This document shows positions 23,113-30,580 of a stretch of 32,014 bases of DNA, one piece after another. Every line of letters begins with the position of its first letter. Within the stretch, counting starts at the first letter, position 1. A program made the translations under genes and the position numbers. Where the stretch lies: positions 51,659-83,672 of the forward strand of contig JAQTUL010000005.1 of NCBI GenBank assembly GCA_028710275.1. The letters run 5' to 3'. The stretch is from Candidatus Colwelliibacteriota bacterium (GTDB lineage Bacteria; Patescibacteriota; Minisyncoccia; UBA6257; Colwellbacteraceae). The notes under the pieces were generated by a model that searched no databases, was not told where the DNA came from, and saw only the letters and a list, made by a program, of their open reading frames with translations.

Positions 23113-24327
23113 TTACCTTTCTTCAGTTATCAGCTTTTGAAAGACAAACTCCCTGTTCTGTATCCTATTCCCACTGACTAGAGAAAGGGAGGTGTCCCCG
23201 TTGACATCGAAACTCCACTTGCCAAATATTCCGTCATGGTCTGATGTCTTTGAAAGAGCATCTAATATTCCCGCCCTGTCCTTATTTTTCGCTTTTTCTA
23301 TTGCCGCTATTACCGTGTTCATAGCCTCGTATCCAAATCCCGAATAAGTTCCCGGTTCGATGCTATACCGCGACCTGTATTTATCAACAAACTCCCTCCC
23401 TTTCCCGGTCATTTCAGATGGAGGAATGCCTACCTGTGTTATATAAGCCCCCTCTGCGGTCATTCCGGCTTGATCAATGAAGGCCTGTTCCATAAGTCCG
23501 TCAGAACCCATAAACCCGGCTCTTATACCTGCCTCCTTTATTCGTGAAAGAAGAGGTATGGCTCCGCTCGTCGTTATGCCTCCGAAATATATGAGGTCTA
23601 TGTCCGATTTCCTTATATCTTCGATATTCTCGGTTATATCCTGAGACAGCGTGTTTATGGTCTGATGGCCGTATATTTCAAGACCAAGATCATATGCCCT
23701 CTTTTCAAATAGGTCCGCTATCCCTTTTCCGTATGCCTGACCATCATCGAAGATGTATATCTTTTGGAACCCCAGCTCTTTTGCCCAATTAGCTGCCGCC
23801 GGCCCCTGCAGGTCATCAGTCGGACAAACCCTGAAATAGGTTCTAATACGGGTGGGATAAAAAGCTTCTGGTTCCCCAATAGAAAAACCTGGCTTTGTAA
23901 GTCCCGGCCAGGTATTACCCGGGCTTACTTGGGGTAATCCGGATCCATTCGTTATCGGTATACTTATTTTGGCAGCACCGCTATTGAACGGCCCTACATA
24001 GACCATAACCTGCTTATCACCGGCCGCCTCGGTCGCTATTTCCCATTCCTTAGAAGCTAACCACTCGCCTTTCTCATTACCGTCATCCTTAATCGTAAGT
24101 TCTATTTTTCTTCCCCCTGATTTATATCCCGACTCTTCAAGAGCAAGCTTCATGCCGTTTACCGCATCAGGACCGACGCTTGTGCCCCTCATAGGCATAC
24201 TGACGACAATATCTATATCTCTCCTTATCTCTAAAAACCCCAAAAAATACGCACTTATAAGTATCACCGCAAGAGAAATCAGAGCAATCAGAATTACAAC
24301 CTTAGTTCTTATCGGCCCAGATGTCAT
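23113..24327 (-). CDS. Membrane-anchored LivK-type substrate-binding protein, orphan
   Basis: 404 residues: an N-terminal membrane helix (about 9-31), then a type I periplasmic-binding fold of the branched-chain amino acid receptor family (Peripla_BP_6). Landmarks are IVVSMPMRGTSVGPDAVNGMKLALEE split over the first strand and helix, VYVGPFNSGAAKISIPI, FQKIYIFDDGQAYGKGIAD, YFGGITTSG and YSGFGYEAMNTVIAAIEKA. There is no lipobox Cys, so it is held by its uncleaved helix or secreted. No ABC permease or ATPase gene lies nearby, so it may act as a sensor or scavenging receptor with a distant transporter. The extended -10 TGATATAAT ends 8 nt before the ATG, again a leaderless layout. Confidence 0.88.
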   Translation of the reverse strand: MTSGPIRTKVVILIALISLAVILISAYFLGFLEIRRDIDIVVSMPMRGTSVGPDAVNGMKLALEESGYKSGGRKIELTIKDDGNEKGEWLASKEWEIATEAAGDKQVMVYVGPFNSGAAKISIPITNGSGLPQVSPGNTWPGLTKPGFSIGEPEAFYPTRIRTYFRVCPTDDLQGPAAANWAKELGFQKIYIFDDGQAYGKGIADLFEKRAYDLGLEIYGHQTINTLSQDITENIEDIRKSDIDLIYFGGITTSGAIPLLSRIKEAGIRAGFMGSDGLMEQAFIDQAGMTAEGAYITQVGIPPSEMTGKGREFVDKYRSRYSIEPGTYSGFGYEAMNTVIAAIEKAKNKDRAGILDALSKTSDHDGIFGKWSFDVNGDTSLSLVSGNRIQNREFVFQKLITEER

Positions 24328-24335
24328 TTGTATTT

Positions 24336-24344
24336 ATTATATCA
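24336..24344 (-). promoter_or_regulatory. Extended -10 promoter of the binding-protein gene
   Basis: TGaTATAAT, 8 nt before the ATG; no Shine-Dalgarno. Confidence 0.6.
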
Positions 24345-24388
24345 GACCTAATCGTCCGAATAATACACTGTCCGCAAGCACCCCTATA

Positions 24389-24970
24389 TTATCCGGTTAT
24401 TTTAATAATAGCCTCCAGCGCCGATGGCAGTTCAAACGTGCCCATCTTTCCGGAAATATGACCCTTATTATGTTCGATGATTATTTCCGATCCCAACTCT
24501 TCTTTGTACTTATCTTGATTATCCAATGATACAAACGGATCATCATCTGAGAATATAGCGACACTCCTATCAAAATGTCTCTTTGTCTTTTTAAGGTCTA
24601 TCGGACGCGTCATCCATTCATCCCTAACCCTCCTTTTAGAAACGCTTTTCGTATGGTCCGATATATCCTTTAAAAATCCGGCGACAAAAACCGCCCCTCC
24701 TATTTTTACATCCTCAGGCAAACTTTCTAAATATCTGACTATAGCCTGACATCCTAAGCTATGTCCTACAAAATATGTGTTTTCACCCGGTGTTCCAACC
24801 GCCTCTCCAAGAGCTGACACCCATTCATCTATCTTCGGGTCCCTCGCATCCGGCAGTTCTGGAATCGAAACAACGAAGCCGCGTTCTTCTAGTTCGTTCT
24901 TAAGCCATGGAAACCAACCATCCTTTGGATGACTGCTCCAGCCATGGATTATATGGATAATTTTCTGCAT
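24389..24970 (-). CDS. RBBP9/YdeN-type alpha/beta hydrolase
   Basis: 193 residues, the compact size of the RBBP9/YdeN serine hydrolase family. It begins with IIHIIHGWSSHPKDGWFPWL, the oxyanion-loop region, and has the nucleophile elbow VGHSLGCQA (Ser71), a late acidic residue in FSDDDPFVS (about Asp144) and a His in NKGHISGK (His171), giving a complete triad. The substrate is unknown. It lies 61 nt upstream of the binding-protein gene on the same strand; that gene has its own promoter, so the two need not be linked in function. Confidence 0.88.
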   Translation of the reverse strand: MQKIIHIIHGWSSHPKDGWFPWLKNELEERGFVVSIPELPDARDPKIDEWVSALGEAVGTPGENTYFVGHSLGCQAIVRYLESLPEDVKIGGAVFVAGFLKDISDHTKSVSKRRVRDEWMTRPIDLKKTKRHFDRSVAIFSDDDPFVSLDNQDKYKEELGSEIIIEHNKGHISGKMGTFELPSALEAIIKITG

Positions 24971-25025
24971 TTTATCTTATCTTCACGATTCGCGTCTGAC
25001 TTAAATCACTAATCTCCTTATGGTC

Positions 25026-25129
25026 TTAATTTCTTACGTGTGGACCGTACCGGATTCGAACCGGTGACCTCCACATTGCAAATGTGGCGCTCTACCAACT
25101 AAGCTAACGGCCCACACGTAAGAAATTAA
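25026..25129. repeat. Inverted repeat enclosing tRNA-Ala(TGC)
   Basis: TTAATTTCTTACGTGTGG (25026-25043) and its exact complement (25112-25129) flank the tRNA. The arms continue the acceptor stem outward through the discriminator base for about 16 bp, so the precursor RNA can form one long helix. Confidence 0.85.
25041..25113 (-). tRNA. tRNA-Ala (anticodon TGC)
   Basis: Acceptor GGGCCGT pairs with ACGGTCC including the G3:U70 wobble that marks alanine tRNAs. Anticodon loop is ATTTGCAAT-type with TGC; T-arm CCGG-TTCGAAT-CCGG. Discriminator A; CCA not encoded. Confidence 0.95.
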
Positions 25130-25186
25130 AAACGACTCACTCTGCTTACCGCAGGATATTACCGGATATCCGGAACACCCGCAACA

Positions 25187-25345
25187 TCATCTCGTAAAAT
25201 GACGAACGACGAGGCCAATCGCCATCATGAGTAATATGGAGACGGTCGAGGTGATCTCGACAAATGGAACCGATATCATGGTCGCTGCGGCAGCAAAAGA
25301 AACAGCGGCATCATGCCCATGTCTGATCTTCCTTGTGGTGTTCAT
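25187..25345 (-). CDS. Possible small membrane protein (52 aa)
   Basis: Within the track ORF 25187-25405 I take the ATG at 25345, because a TATAAT box ends 7 nt before it, the leaderless layout seen elsewhere. The product has a basic His-rich N-terminus (NTTRKIRHGHD), then two hydrophobic segments (SFAAAATMISVPFVEI and VSILLMMAIGLVV). The longer track ORF would extend into the repeat at 25385 and is less likely. No family is recognised, and a chance ORF cannot be ruled out. Confidence 0.45.
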   Translation of the reverse strand: MNTTRKIRHGHDAAVSFAAAATMISVPFVEITSTVSILLMMAIGLVVRHFTR

Positions 25346-25384
25346 CAATCTCATTATAGACCGGCTCCGCCCCATATCAGAAGG

Positions 25385-25488
25385 CCTACACGGGAGAGGA
25401 GCCAAGCCCCTCTCCCGACCCCTCTCCCGTTCGACTCCGTAAACAAAAAACAGCTCTTAAAAGCTGTCTTGTGTGGACCTACGGGGAG
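25385..25488. repeat. 104-bp duplication, copy 1 (with truncated tRNA-Ala 3' end)
   Basis: It matches 25549-25653 with two substitutions and one A indel. It includes the last bases of tRNA-Ala(GGC) (GGACCTACGGGGAG on the plus strand), the tRNA terminator hairpin and a GGGAGAGG/CCTCTCCC hairpin block. The tRNA part stops after the 3' acceptor strand and a few T-arm bases, so this copy is a non-functional fragment. Confidence 0.9.
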
Positions 25489-25548
25489 GTCTCACACGTC
25501 TCTCATATACATTCGCTCCTTTCAGGAACCCCCGGTTCCTGATTTTCT

Positions 25549-25653
25549 CCTACACGGGAGAGGAGCTAAGCCCCTCTCCCGACCCCTCTCCCGTTCGACT
25601 CCATAAACAAAAAAACAGCTCTTAAAAGCTGTCTTGTGTGGACCTACGGGGAG
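25549..25653. repeat. 105-bp duplication, copy 2 (at the intact tRNA-Ala)
   Basis: The copy attached to the complete tRNA-Ala(GGC). The two copies are separated by 60 bp of unrelated sequence (25489-25548). The block GGGAGAGG...CCTCTCCCGACCCCTCTCCCG forms a stable hairpin with a doubled right arm. Confidence 0.9.
25609..25632 (-). terminator. Terminator of tRNA-Ala(GGC)
   Basis: On the minus strand ACAGCT-TTTAAG-AGCTGT followed by TTTTTT, 7 nt after the tRNA. The same element is duplicated in copy 1 at about 25445-25467. Confidence 0.75.
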
Positions 25654-25709
25654 TCGAACCCCGACCCCCTCCATGCCATGGAGGTGTTCTACCGCTATAC
25701 TATAGGCCC
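25639..25709 (-). tRNA. tRNA-Ala (anticodon GGC)
   Basis: Acceptor GGGCCTA pairs with TAGGTCC with the G3:U70 alanine wobble. The anticodon loop ATGGCAT sits on a CCTCC/GGAGG stem; T-arm CGGGG-TTCGACT-CCCCG. Discriminator A; CCA not encoded. Confidence 0.93.
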
Positions 25710-25783
25710 ATAACGATACTCGGCTATTTTACGGTAACCTTTAAAAAAAATAAAGGGGCATCTTGTAAAGCCGCCTAACCCCA

Positions 25784-25789
25784 TATAAT
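25784..25789 (+). promoter_or_regulatory. -10 box of tRNA-Ser(TGA) and the HD gene
   Basis: Perfect TATAAT, 13 nt before the tRNA. A TTGTAA lies 15 nt upstream, a short spacer for a -35. Confidence 0.6.
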
Positions 25790-25802
25790 CTGATGAATGC
25801 GA

Positions 25803-25889
25803 GGTGGGGTGTCCGAGCGGTTTAAGGAGACAGTCTTGAAAACTGTTATATCCGAAAGGGTATCGCGAGTTCGAATCTCGCCCCCACCG
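25803..25889 (+). tRNA. tRNA-Ser (anticodon TGA)
   Basis: Class II tRNA: acceptor GGTGGGG/CCCCACC, anticodon loop CTTGAAA on an ACAGT/ACTGT stem, long variable arm, T-arm GCGAG-TTCGAAT-CTCGC. Discriminator G, CCA not encoded. No terminator follows; an ORF begins 9 nt later. Confidence 0.95.
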
Positions 25890-25898
25890 CAGAAAAAC

Positions 25899-26456
25899 AT
25901 GGATATTATCGAAGAAATAAGGAATTTCGTCGAGAACGAATGCAGGAAGCCGGAAAGCAAATACGGCTATGAGCCGTTTACGTTTCATTTTATCCCGATG
26001 GTCGCCTATGCCGATAAGCTCACTGATAAACTAGGCGGAGACAAGGAGATTATCCTTATTTCCGCATGGCTCCATGACATAGGCTCCATTATTTACGGCC
26101 GCGAAGACCATCACATAACGGGAGCATTAATTGCGGAAGAAAAACTGAAGAGCCTTGATTATCCCGATGAGAAGATAGAATTGGTAAAGAAATGCATCCG
26201 AAACCACCGGGGGTCTTGTCCTAGTGAGATGAATAGTATCGAAGAACAAATAATCGCGGAAGCCGACGTTATGAGTAATTTCGATAATCTCCCCGGAATA
26301 TTTAAAGCGGCTTTGGTTTATGAAGGATTAGGTCAGGGAGAAGCCAAGGAATCCGTGAGAAAAAAACTTGAAAGAAAATGGGAACAATTACGCTTCGATG
26401 ATTCGAAAGCGATGATAAGACCGAAGTACGAAGCTGTGATATTGCTTCTAAAATAA
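25899..26456 (+). CDS. HD-domain phosphohydrolase
   Basis: The track ORF starts at 25797, which would translate the tRNA-Ser; the real start is the ATG at 25899, giving 185 residues. The HD metal ligands are in place: His30 (FHFIP), His59-Asp60 (AWLHDIG), the His pair in EDHHITG and a late Asp123 (AEADVMSNF), with NHRG between. The family hydrolyses phosphate esters, often of nucleotides; the substrate here is unknown. The gene has no Shine-Dalgarno and probably shares the tRNA-Ser transcript, so RNase Z cleavage at the tRNA 3' end would leave a 9-nt leader (CAGAAAAAC). A bidirectional terminator follows. Confidence 0.88.
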   Translation: MDIIEEIRNFVENECRKPESKYGYEPFTFHFIPMVAYADKLTDKLGGDKEIILISAWLHDIGSIIYGREDHHITGALIAEEKLKSLDYPDEKIELVKKCIRNHRGSCPSEMNSIEEQIIAEADVMSNFDNLPGIFKAALVYEGLGQGEAKESVRKKLERKWEQLRFDDSKAMIRPKYEAVILLLK

Positions 26457-26458
26457 CC

Positions 26459-26484
26459 AAAAGCCCCGCCATAGCGGGGCTTTT
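26459..26484. terminator. Bidirectional terminator between the HD and FN3 genes
   Basis: Perfect 11-bp stem AAAAGCCCCGC-CATA-GCGGGGCTTTT. It serves the plus-strand HD gene (stop at 26456) and the minus-strand FN3 gene (stop at 26499). Confidence 0.92.
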
Positions 26485-26498
26485 CCTTTAAAGCATTC

Positions 26499-26924
26499 TT
26501 ATCTGGCCTCAATCCTTGCGGCGTTTGAGGACATTCCCTCACCAAGATCATTGATGGCCATTACTCTATAGTAATATACCTGTCCCTTTTTGATGTTTCC
26601 ATCAGTGAAGCCGGAGGCTATCGATGACCCGATTATAGTTTCCATCCCTTGAGCATCTCCTCTATATATCCGATAGCCATTCAGTTTTGCCTTTTTTATC
26701 GGCTTCCAATTAAGGGTTATGACCCCGTCGTCATATGCTCCGACAAGATTAGTTATCTTGGCCGGCACCATATAGAAGGAACGCTCCGTCTCTATTCCGG
26801 CAGCATTCAATGAGCCCACTGATATGTCGACGAAAGCAGCGACGGCTTTCTGCGCGAGAAAAATCACCGTGACAAGCACGACGATCATTCCTACAGCTAT
26901 TCCCAATTTCACATTATTACTCAT
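26499..26924 (-). CDS. Membrane-anchored or secreted single FN3-domain protein
   Basis: 141 residues: a hydrophobic N-terminal segment (about 8-30, ending VAAF) serving as signal or anchor, a linker, then one fibronectin type III domain from about 52 to the end. FN3 landmarks are the paired Trp and Tyr in TLNWKPIKKAKLNGYRIYRG and YYYRVMAINDLGEG. It most likely mediates surface protein contacts. The FN3 style resembles the repeat in the large protein at 30581-32014. TATAAT ends 17 nt before the ATG, giving a short leader. Confidence 0.85.
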   Translation of the reverse strand: MSNNVKLGIAVGMIVVLVTVIFLAQKAVAAFVDISVGSLNAAGIETERSFYMVPAKITNLVGAYDDGVITLNWKPIKKAKLNGYRIYRGDAQGMETIIGSSIASGFTDGNIKKGQVYYYRVMAINDLGEGMSSNAARIEAR

Positions 26925-26941
26925 GACAGTTTACAAATTTA

Positions 26942-26947
26942 ATTATA
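26942..26947 (-). promoter_or_regulatory. -10 box of the FN3 gene
   Basis: TATAAT on the minus strand, 17 nt before the ATG and after the leuS terminator hairpin. Confidence 0.5.
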
Positions 26948-26970
26948 CAACACATTTATCATCTTTGTCA

Positions 26971-26997
26971 AGAAAGGAGCCTTTTGGGCTCCTTTCT
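26971..26997 (-). terminator. Hairpin terminator downstream of leuS
   Basis: 11-bp stem AGAAAGGAGCC/GGCTCCTTTCT with a 5-nt loop, 20 nt after the leuS stop. The T-tract lies mostly within the stem (TTTCTTG). Confidence 0.7.
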
Positions 26998-27017
26998 CTC
27001 AGCTTTTAAAGCTTAAA

Positions 27018-29552
27018 TCAAACGATTATGTTTATGATCCTATTCTCGACAAATATAACCCTTCTTATCTCTGCGCTGCCTATATGATTGCGAACCCTCT
27101 CATCCCCCTTTGCCATTTCTAGAGCCTCGGCTTCGGTCGTTCCTTTTTTCGCTTTCAGCGTAGCCCTCATCCTTCCGTTCACCTGAACGACAAGATCAAA
27201 GCTCTCCTGCTTTAAAGCCTTTTTATCGAAGATAGGCCAAGCCTGTTTGTGAATACTCGCCTTGTTTCCGATGATAGACCAAAGCTCCTCCGTCATGAAT
27301 GGAGCAAACGGAGAAAGAAGTATAAGGAAGGTTTCAAGGTCTTTCTTTGTCACTTCCTCAGGCTTTTCGGTAAAGCCGTTCAATATCACCATCAGCTCGG
27401 CTATAGCCGTGTTGTATTTCAATAAGGCTATGTCCTCCGTTATCTTCTTGATGCCCTTATGCATCCAGGAAGATATTGTTTTTCCTTTTCCGGAATAAGC
27501 GGTCGAAAAAGACCATACTCTATTCAAGAATCTAGTAATGCCAACCATTCCGGCATCACGAAAATCCCCTCCTTCTTCCAGTGGCCCTATAAACATGAGA
27601 TGAAGCCTTAGAGCATCTGCCCCGAACTTCTTGATATACTCGTCCGGGTTAACTACATTCCCTTTAGACTTGGACATCTTTTTCCCGTCGCGGATTATGA
27701 GACCGTGGGCCCTGAACTTCGTGAACGGTTCATCAAAATCGATATATCCCATATCCTTCAACGCCATGGTAACGAATCTTGAATAGAGCAGATGCAAAAC
27801 AGAATGTTCGGCTCCCCCTAGATACATATCGACAGGAAGCCACTTTTTAGTAGTCTTCTTATCAAAGGCGGCTTTTTTATTTCCTACGGAAGGATAGCGC
27901 AAAAAATACCACGACGAATCAAGGAATGTATCCGAAACATCCGTCTCGCGCCTTGCCTTATTACCGCATTTCGGACACTTCGTGTTATAGAACGAAGGCA
28001 CGGATGAAAGGGGCGAATCCCCCGTTCCTGCCGGCTTGAAGTTTTTGACGAACGGAAGCATCACGGGGAGATCTTTTTCCTTGACCGCAGACCATCCCGG
28101 ATTTTGAATTTCTCCGGCAGAATACTTCTGTTTTTCCTTTCCCTTTGCCGCTTTAACCTTCTCCGCGCAATGTTCGCAATATATGAGAGGTATCGGAGGG
28201 CCCCAATATCTCTGTCTTGATATCAGCCAGTCTCTAAGGCGATATTGAGTCGTCATTTTTCCGCTAACGGCCTTCACTATCTTTTCTTTAGGAACGAGCG
28301 GAGCCTGTATAACAGAAAGTCCAAAAGCTTGGGCAAAAGCGAGATCACGCTCATCATAAGCTGGAACACCCATCACTACACCAGTCCCGTATCCGGAGAC
28401 CACATAATCAGAAACCCACACTGGGACTTCCATTCCGTTCGCCGGATTGACGGCTTTTACACCCTTAAGCTCGACGCCGGTCTTATCTTTATCATCAGCC
28501 ATCCTCTCAGCCTCCGGTTTATTCTTTGCCTTCCATATATATTCCTCCACTTCAGGCCAATTAGTTATCCCGTCTTTAACAGCGATAAGAGTTGCGCTCT
28601 CCGGAGCTACGACGACAAAGGTCACGCCCATAAGGGTGTCTGGACGGGTCGTGAAAACATCAGCTTTAACGGGCGCGCTTAAACCTCCGCCAACCATCTC
28701 AAATGAGATAAGCGCCCCCTCCGATCTTCCTATCCAATTCTTCTGAGCAATCTTAACCCTCTCCGACCAATCTATCTTGTCTATATTTTTCAGAAGTTTT
28801 GGCGCGTACTTGGTTATCTTGAAAAACCACTGCTCAAGCTCCTTCTTTGATACCTCGCTGTCACACCTCTCGCATTTTCCTGCTATGACTTGCTCATCAG
28901 CAAGAACAGTTTTACAGGAAGGGCACCAATTAACCGGAGCCTTTTTCCTGTAAACAAGACCGTTCTCGAACATAGCCCTAAAGAGCCATTGGGTCCATTT
29001 ATAATATTCCGGGTCATAGGTCTCTACATGGTGGTCCCAGGAAAAACCGTTTCCGACCATATGAAGCTGCTTATAGAAGTTCTTCTCAGCCACTTTAGCT
29101 TGACGCATAGGATGAACCCCCTTCTTCATCGCGTAGTTTTCGGAGTGAATACCGAAACCATCGAGACCGATAGGCTCGAGAACATCATATCCTTGAGACC
29201 TCATAAAACGTCCATATATGTCGCTGCCGGTAAAGGCGTACATATTCCCAACATGCAGCCCTTCCGCAGATGGATAGGGAAACATCATCAGATTATAGAA
29301 AGGATTCTTGGCCTTTGTTATATCAGGTTCGTATATTTTCTTCCGCACCCAATACTCCGACCATTTTTTCTCGGCTTGTTTAAAGGGATACTCCTTGGGT
29401 ATTTTCCCCTTCTTTATAGCGCCTGATTTTTTTGTGATGACTAACTTTTCAGCAGTAGACCTTCCAATAGAAGAAGGTTTCTTTACGTTCTTATCTTTTA
29501 TTGAGCCTCTCACGGCTTTGACGGTTTTTTTGTTCATTTTTTGGCTTGACAC
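27018..29552 (-). CDS. leuS: Leucyl-tRNA synthetase
   Basis: 844 residues. A basic Lys-rich extension (about 1-50) precedes the class I core, which begins YPFKQAEKKWSEYW. Present are HVGN (100-103, the HIGH motif), two CxxC zinc-type elements (CPSC...CERC and CEHC...CPKC), the CP1 editing domain with TTRPDTLMG and VVMGVPAYDERD, and KMSKSKGN near 622. The leucine-specific insertion that precedes KMSKS in E. coli is absent. GFGIHSENYA replaces the bacterial DAFGLPAEGAA-type motif. The enzyme charges tRNA-Leu in the cytoplasm. The start may be the GTG at 29552 (7 nt after a TAATCT box) or the ATG at 29537. Confidence 0.96.
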   Translation of the reverse strand: MSSQKMNKKTVKAVRGSIKDKNVKKPSSIGRSTAEKLVITKKSGAIKKGKIPKEYPFKQAEKKWSEYWVRKKIYEPDITKAKNPFYNLMMFPYPSAEGLHVGNMYAFTGSDIYGRFMRSQGYDVLEPIGLDGFGIHSENYAMKKGVHPMRQAKVAEKNFYKQLHMVGNGFSWDHHVETYDPEYYKWTQWLFRAMFENGLVYRKKAPVNWCPSCKTVLADEQVIAGKCERCDSEVSKKELEQWFFKITKYAPKLLKNIDKIDWSERVKIAQKNWIGRSEGALISFEMVGGGLSAPVKADVFTTRPDTLMGVTFVVVAPESATLIAVKDGITNWPEVEEYIWKAKNKPEAERMADDKDKTGVELKGVKAVNPANGMEVPVWVSDYVVSGYGTGVVMGVPAYDERDLAFAQAFGLSVIQAPLVPKEKIVKAVSGKMTTQYRLRDWLISRQRYWGPPIPLIYCEHCAEKVKAAKGKEKQKYSAGEIQNPGWSAVKEKDLPVMLPFVKNFKPAGTGDSPLSSVPSFYNTKCPKCGNKARRETDVSDTFLDSSWYFLRYPSVGNKKAAFDKKTTKKWLPVDMYLGGAEHSVLHLLYSRFVTMALKDMGYIDFDEPFTKFRAHGLIIRDGKKMSKSKGNVVNPDEYIKKFGADALRLHLMFIGPLEEGGDFRDAGMVGITRFLNRVWSFSTAYSGKGKTISSWMHKGIKKITEDIALLKYNTAIAELMVILNGFTEKPEEVTKKDLETFLILLSPFAPFMTEELWSIIGNKASIHKQAWPIFDKKALKQESFDLVVQVNGRMRATLKAKKGTTEAEALEMAKGDERVRNHIGSAEIRRVIFVENRIINIIV

Positions 29553-29638
29553 AGTCCCTAGATTATTCAGACCGAATAATTACCTTCCGTCCGAAAATAT
29601 CTTAAAAACCCGTATCTATAAGAGAAATTTTAGTCCTC

Positions 29639-30460
29639 TTATGGCTCTATTGCAAAAAGTCGGCAAGTATTAAAAGTGGCGGCCGTACCTACCTCCTCTA
29701 CGGACATATTTCTTATCTCAGCAGCCTTTTTGATCGTTTCTATGACATATACTGGTTCGTTTCTTTCTCCTCTGTGTGGAACAGGGGCCACATAAGGCGC
29801 GTCCGTCTCAAAGATAATCTTATCGAATGGAATCTCTTTCAATAAAGTTGAGAAATCCGCTCCTTGGGGTTTTTTAGGAAAGGTGAGAGCCCCGCCGAAC
29901 GAGAAGTAAAAACCAAGATCGAGAAATTTTTTAGCTTCTTCCAATGTACCGGAAAAGAAATGCATTAATCCTCCTCTCTTATGGAGGATACTCTTATTGG
30001 AAAGGAGAATATCATATGTATCGCTGTATGCCTCCCGGCAATGTATGACGATCGGTTTATCAATCTTATGCGCAAAAAAGATATGTTTTTCGAATAGTTC
30101 CTTCTGGGATAAGACATCATACTCCCTGAAATATTCCAAACCACACTCACCTATTCCCACTACTTTGGGGCTTAATGAAAGCTCTGTCATCTTATCTTCA
30201 TCGAATTTTTCGGTACCAAAATCCTCCCCTATTTCAGTGGTTTCGTGTCCCGCATGCGAAGGATGTATGCCTATTGTGGCATAGACGCCTTTTTCGTATT
30301 TTTCAGCGAGTCTTACCGCATCCTCGGAATTTTCGGAATTCGATCCGGAATTTATCATCCATACCCCGGCATCTAATGAACGACGGATGATGTCTTCACG
30401 ATCGATATCATAAGCGGAGAATTGGACATGGGTATGCGCGTCGATAAATTTAGGTGTCAC
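29639..30460 (-). CDS. tatD: TatD-family metal-dependent deoxyribonuclease
   Basis: 273 residues, typical length. The metal ligands of the TatD TIM-barrel are visible: DAHTH (His9, His11), GIGECGLEYF (Glu), VIHCREA (His), LMHFFSG (His) and FETDAPY (Asp). Members are Mg-dependent 3'-5' DNases involved in DNA repair or degradation. The start is GTG at 30460; no in-frame ATG lies near. It ends 86 nt before leuS on the same strand; the gap holds an ATTATTC/GAATAAT inverted repeat (29562-29580). Confidence 0.94.
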   Translation of the reverse strand: MTPKFIDAHTHVQFSAYDIDREDIIRRSLDAGVWMINSGSNSENSEDAVRLAEKYEKGVYATIGIHPSHAGHETTEIGEDFGTEKFDEDKMTELSLSPKVVGIGECGLEYFREYDVLSQKELFEKHIFFAHKIDKPIVIHCREAYSDTYDILLSNKSILHKRGGLMHFFSGTLEEAKKFLDLGFYFSFGGALTFPKKPQGADFSTLLKEIPFDKIIFETDAPYVAPVPHRGERNEPVYVIETIKKAAEIRNMSVEEVGTAATFNTCRLFAIEP

Positions 30461-30522
30461 TGTTTCTTATTCTGATGGCTGCGGATTATTTTTAAGGATA
30501 ATCCCGGAAAGGATAAATGACA

Positions 30523-30550
30523 AAGAAGACCTCGATATCGAGGTCTTCTT
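30523..30550 (-). terminator. 28-bp palindromic terminator of the surface-protein gene
   Basis: AAGAAGACCTCGAT and its exact complement form a perfect 28-nt palindrome 30 nt after the stop at 30581, with moderately T-rich sequence after it on the minus strand. Confidence 0.7.
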
Positions 30551-30580
30551 CTCTTGTCTTTCTAGTCTATCTGCCATCCG

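Noticed and set aside
25227-25606. Two plus-strand ORFs ending in the same HGRGAKPLSRPLSRSTP peptide
   Set aside because: The shared ends are the translation of the 104-bp DNA duplication, not a protein family; both ORFs cross the hairpin block, and the second also crosses the copy 1 terminator.
25797-25898. N-terminal 34 residues of the 219-aa HD ORF
   Set aside because: This stretch is the tRNA-Ser(TGA) gene read as protein; the HD domain starts at the ATG at 25899.
25695-25988. Minus-strand ORFs of 97 and 61 aa containing GGGEIRTRDTL-type peptide
   Set aside because: They are antisense translations of tRNA-Ser, a well-known source of spurious ORFs.
29553-29638. T-box or other riboswitch upstream of leuS
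   Set aside because: The gap is only 86 nt with a 7-bp inverted repeat and no specifier or antiterminator structure; a simple promoter fits better.
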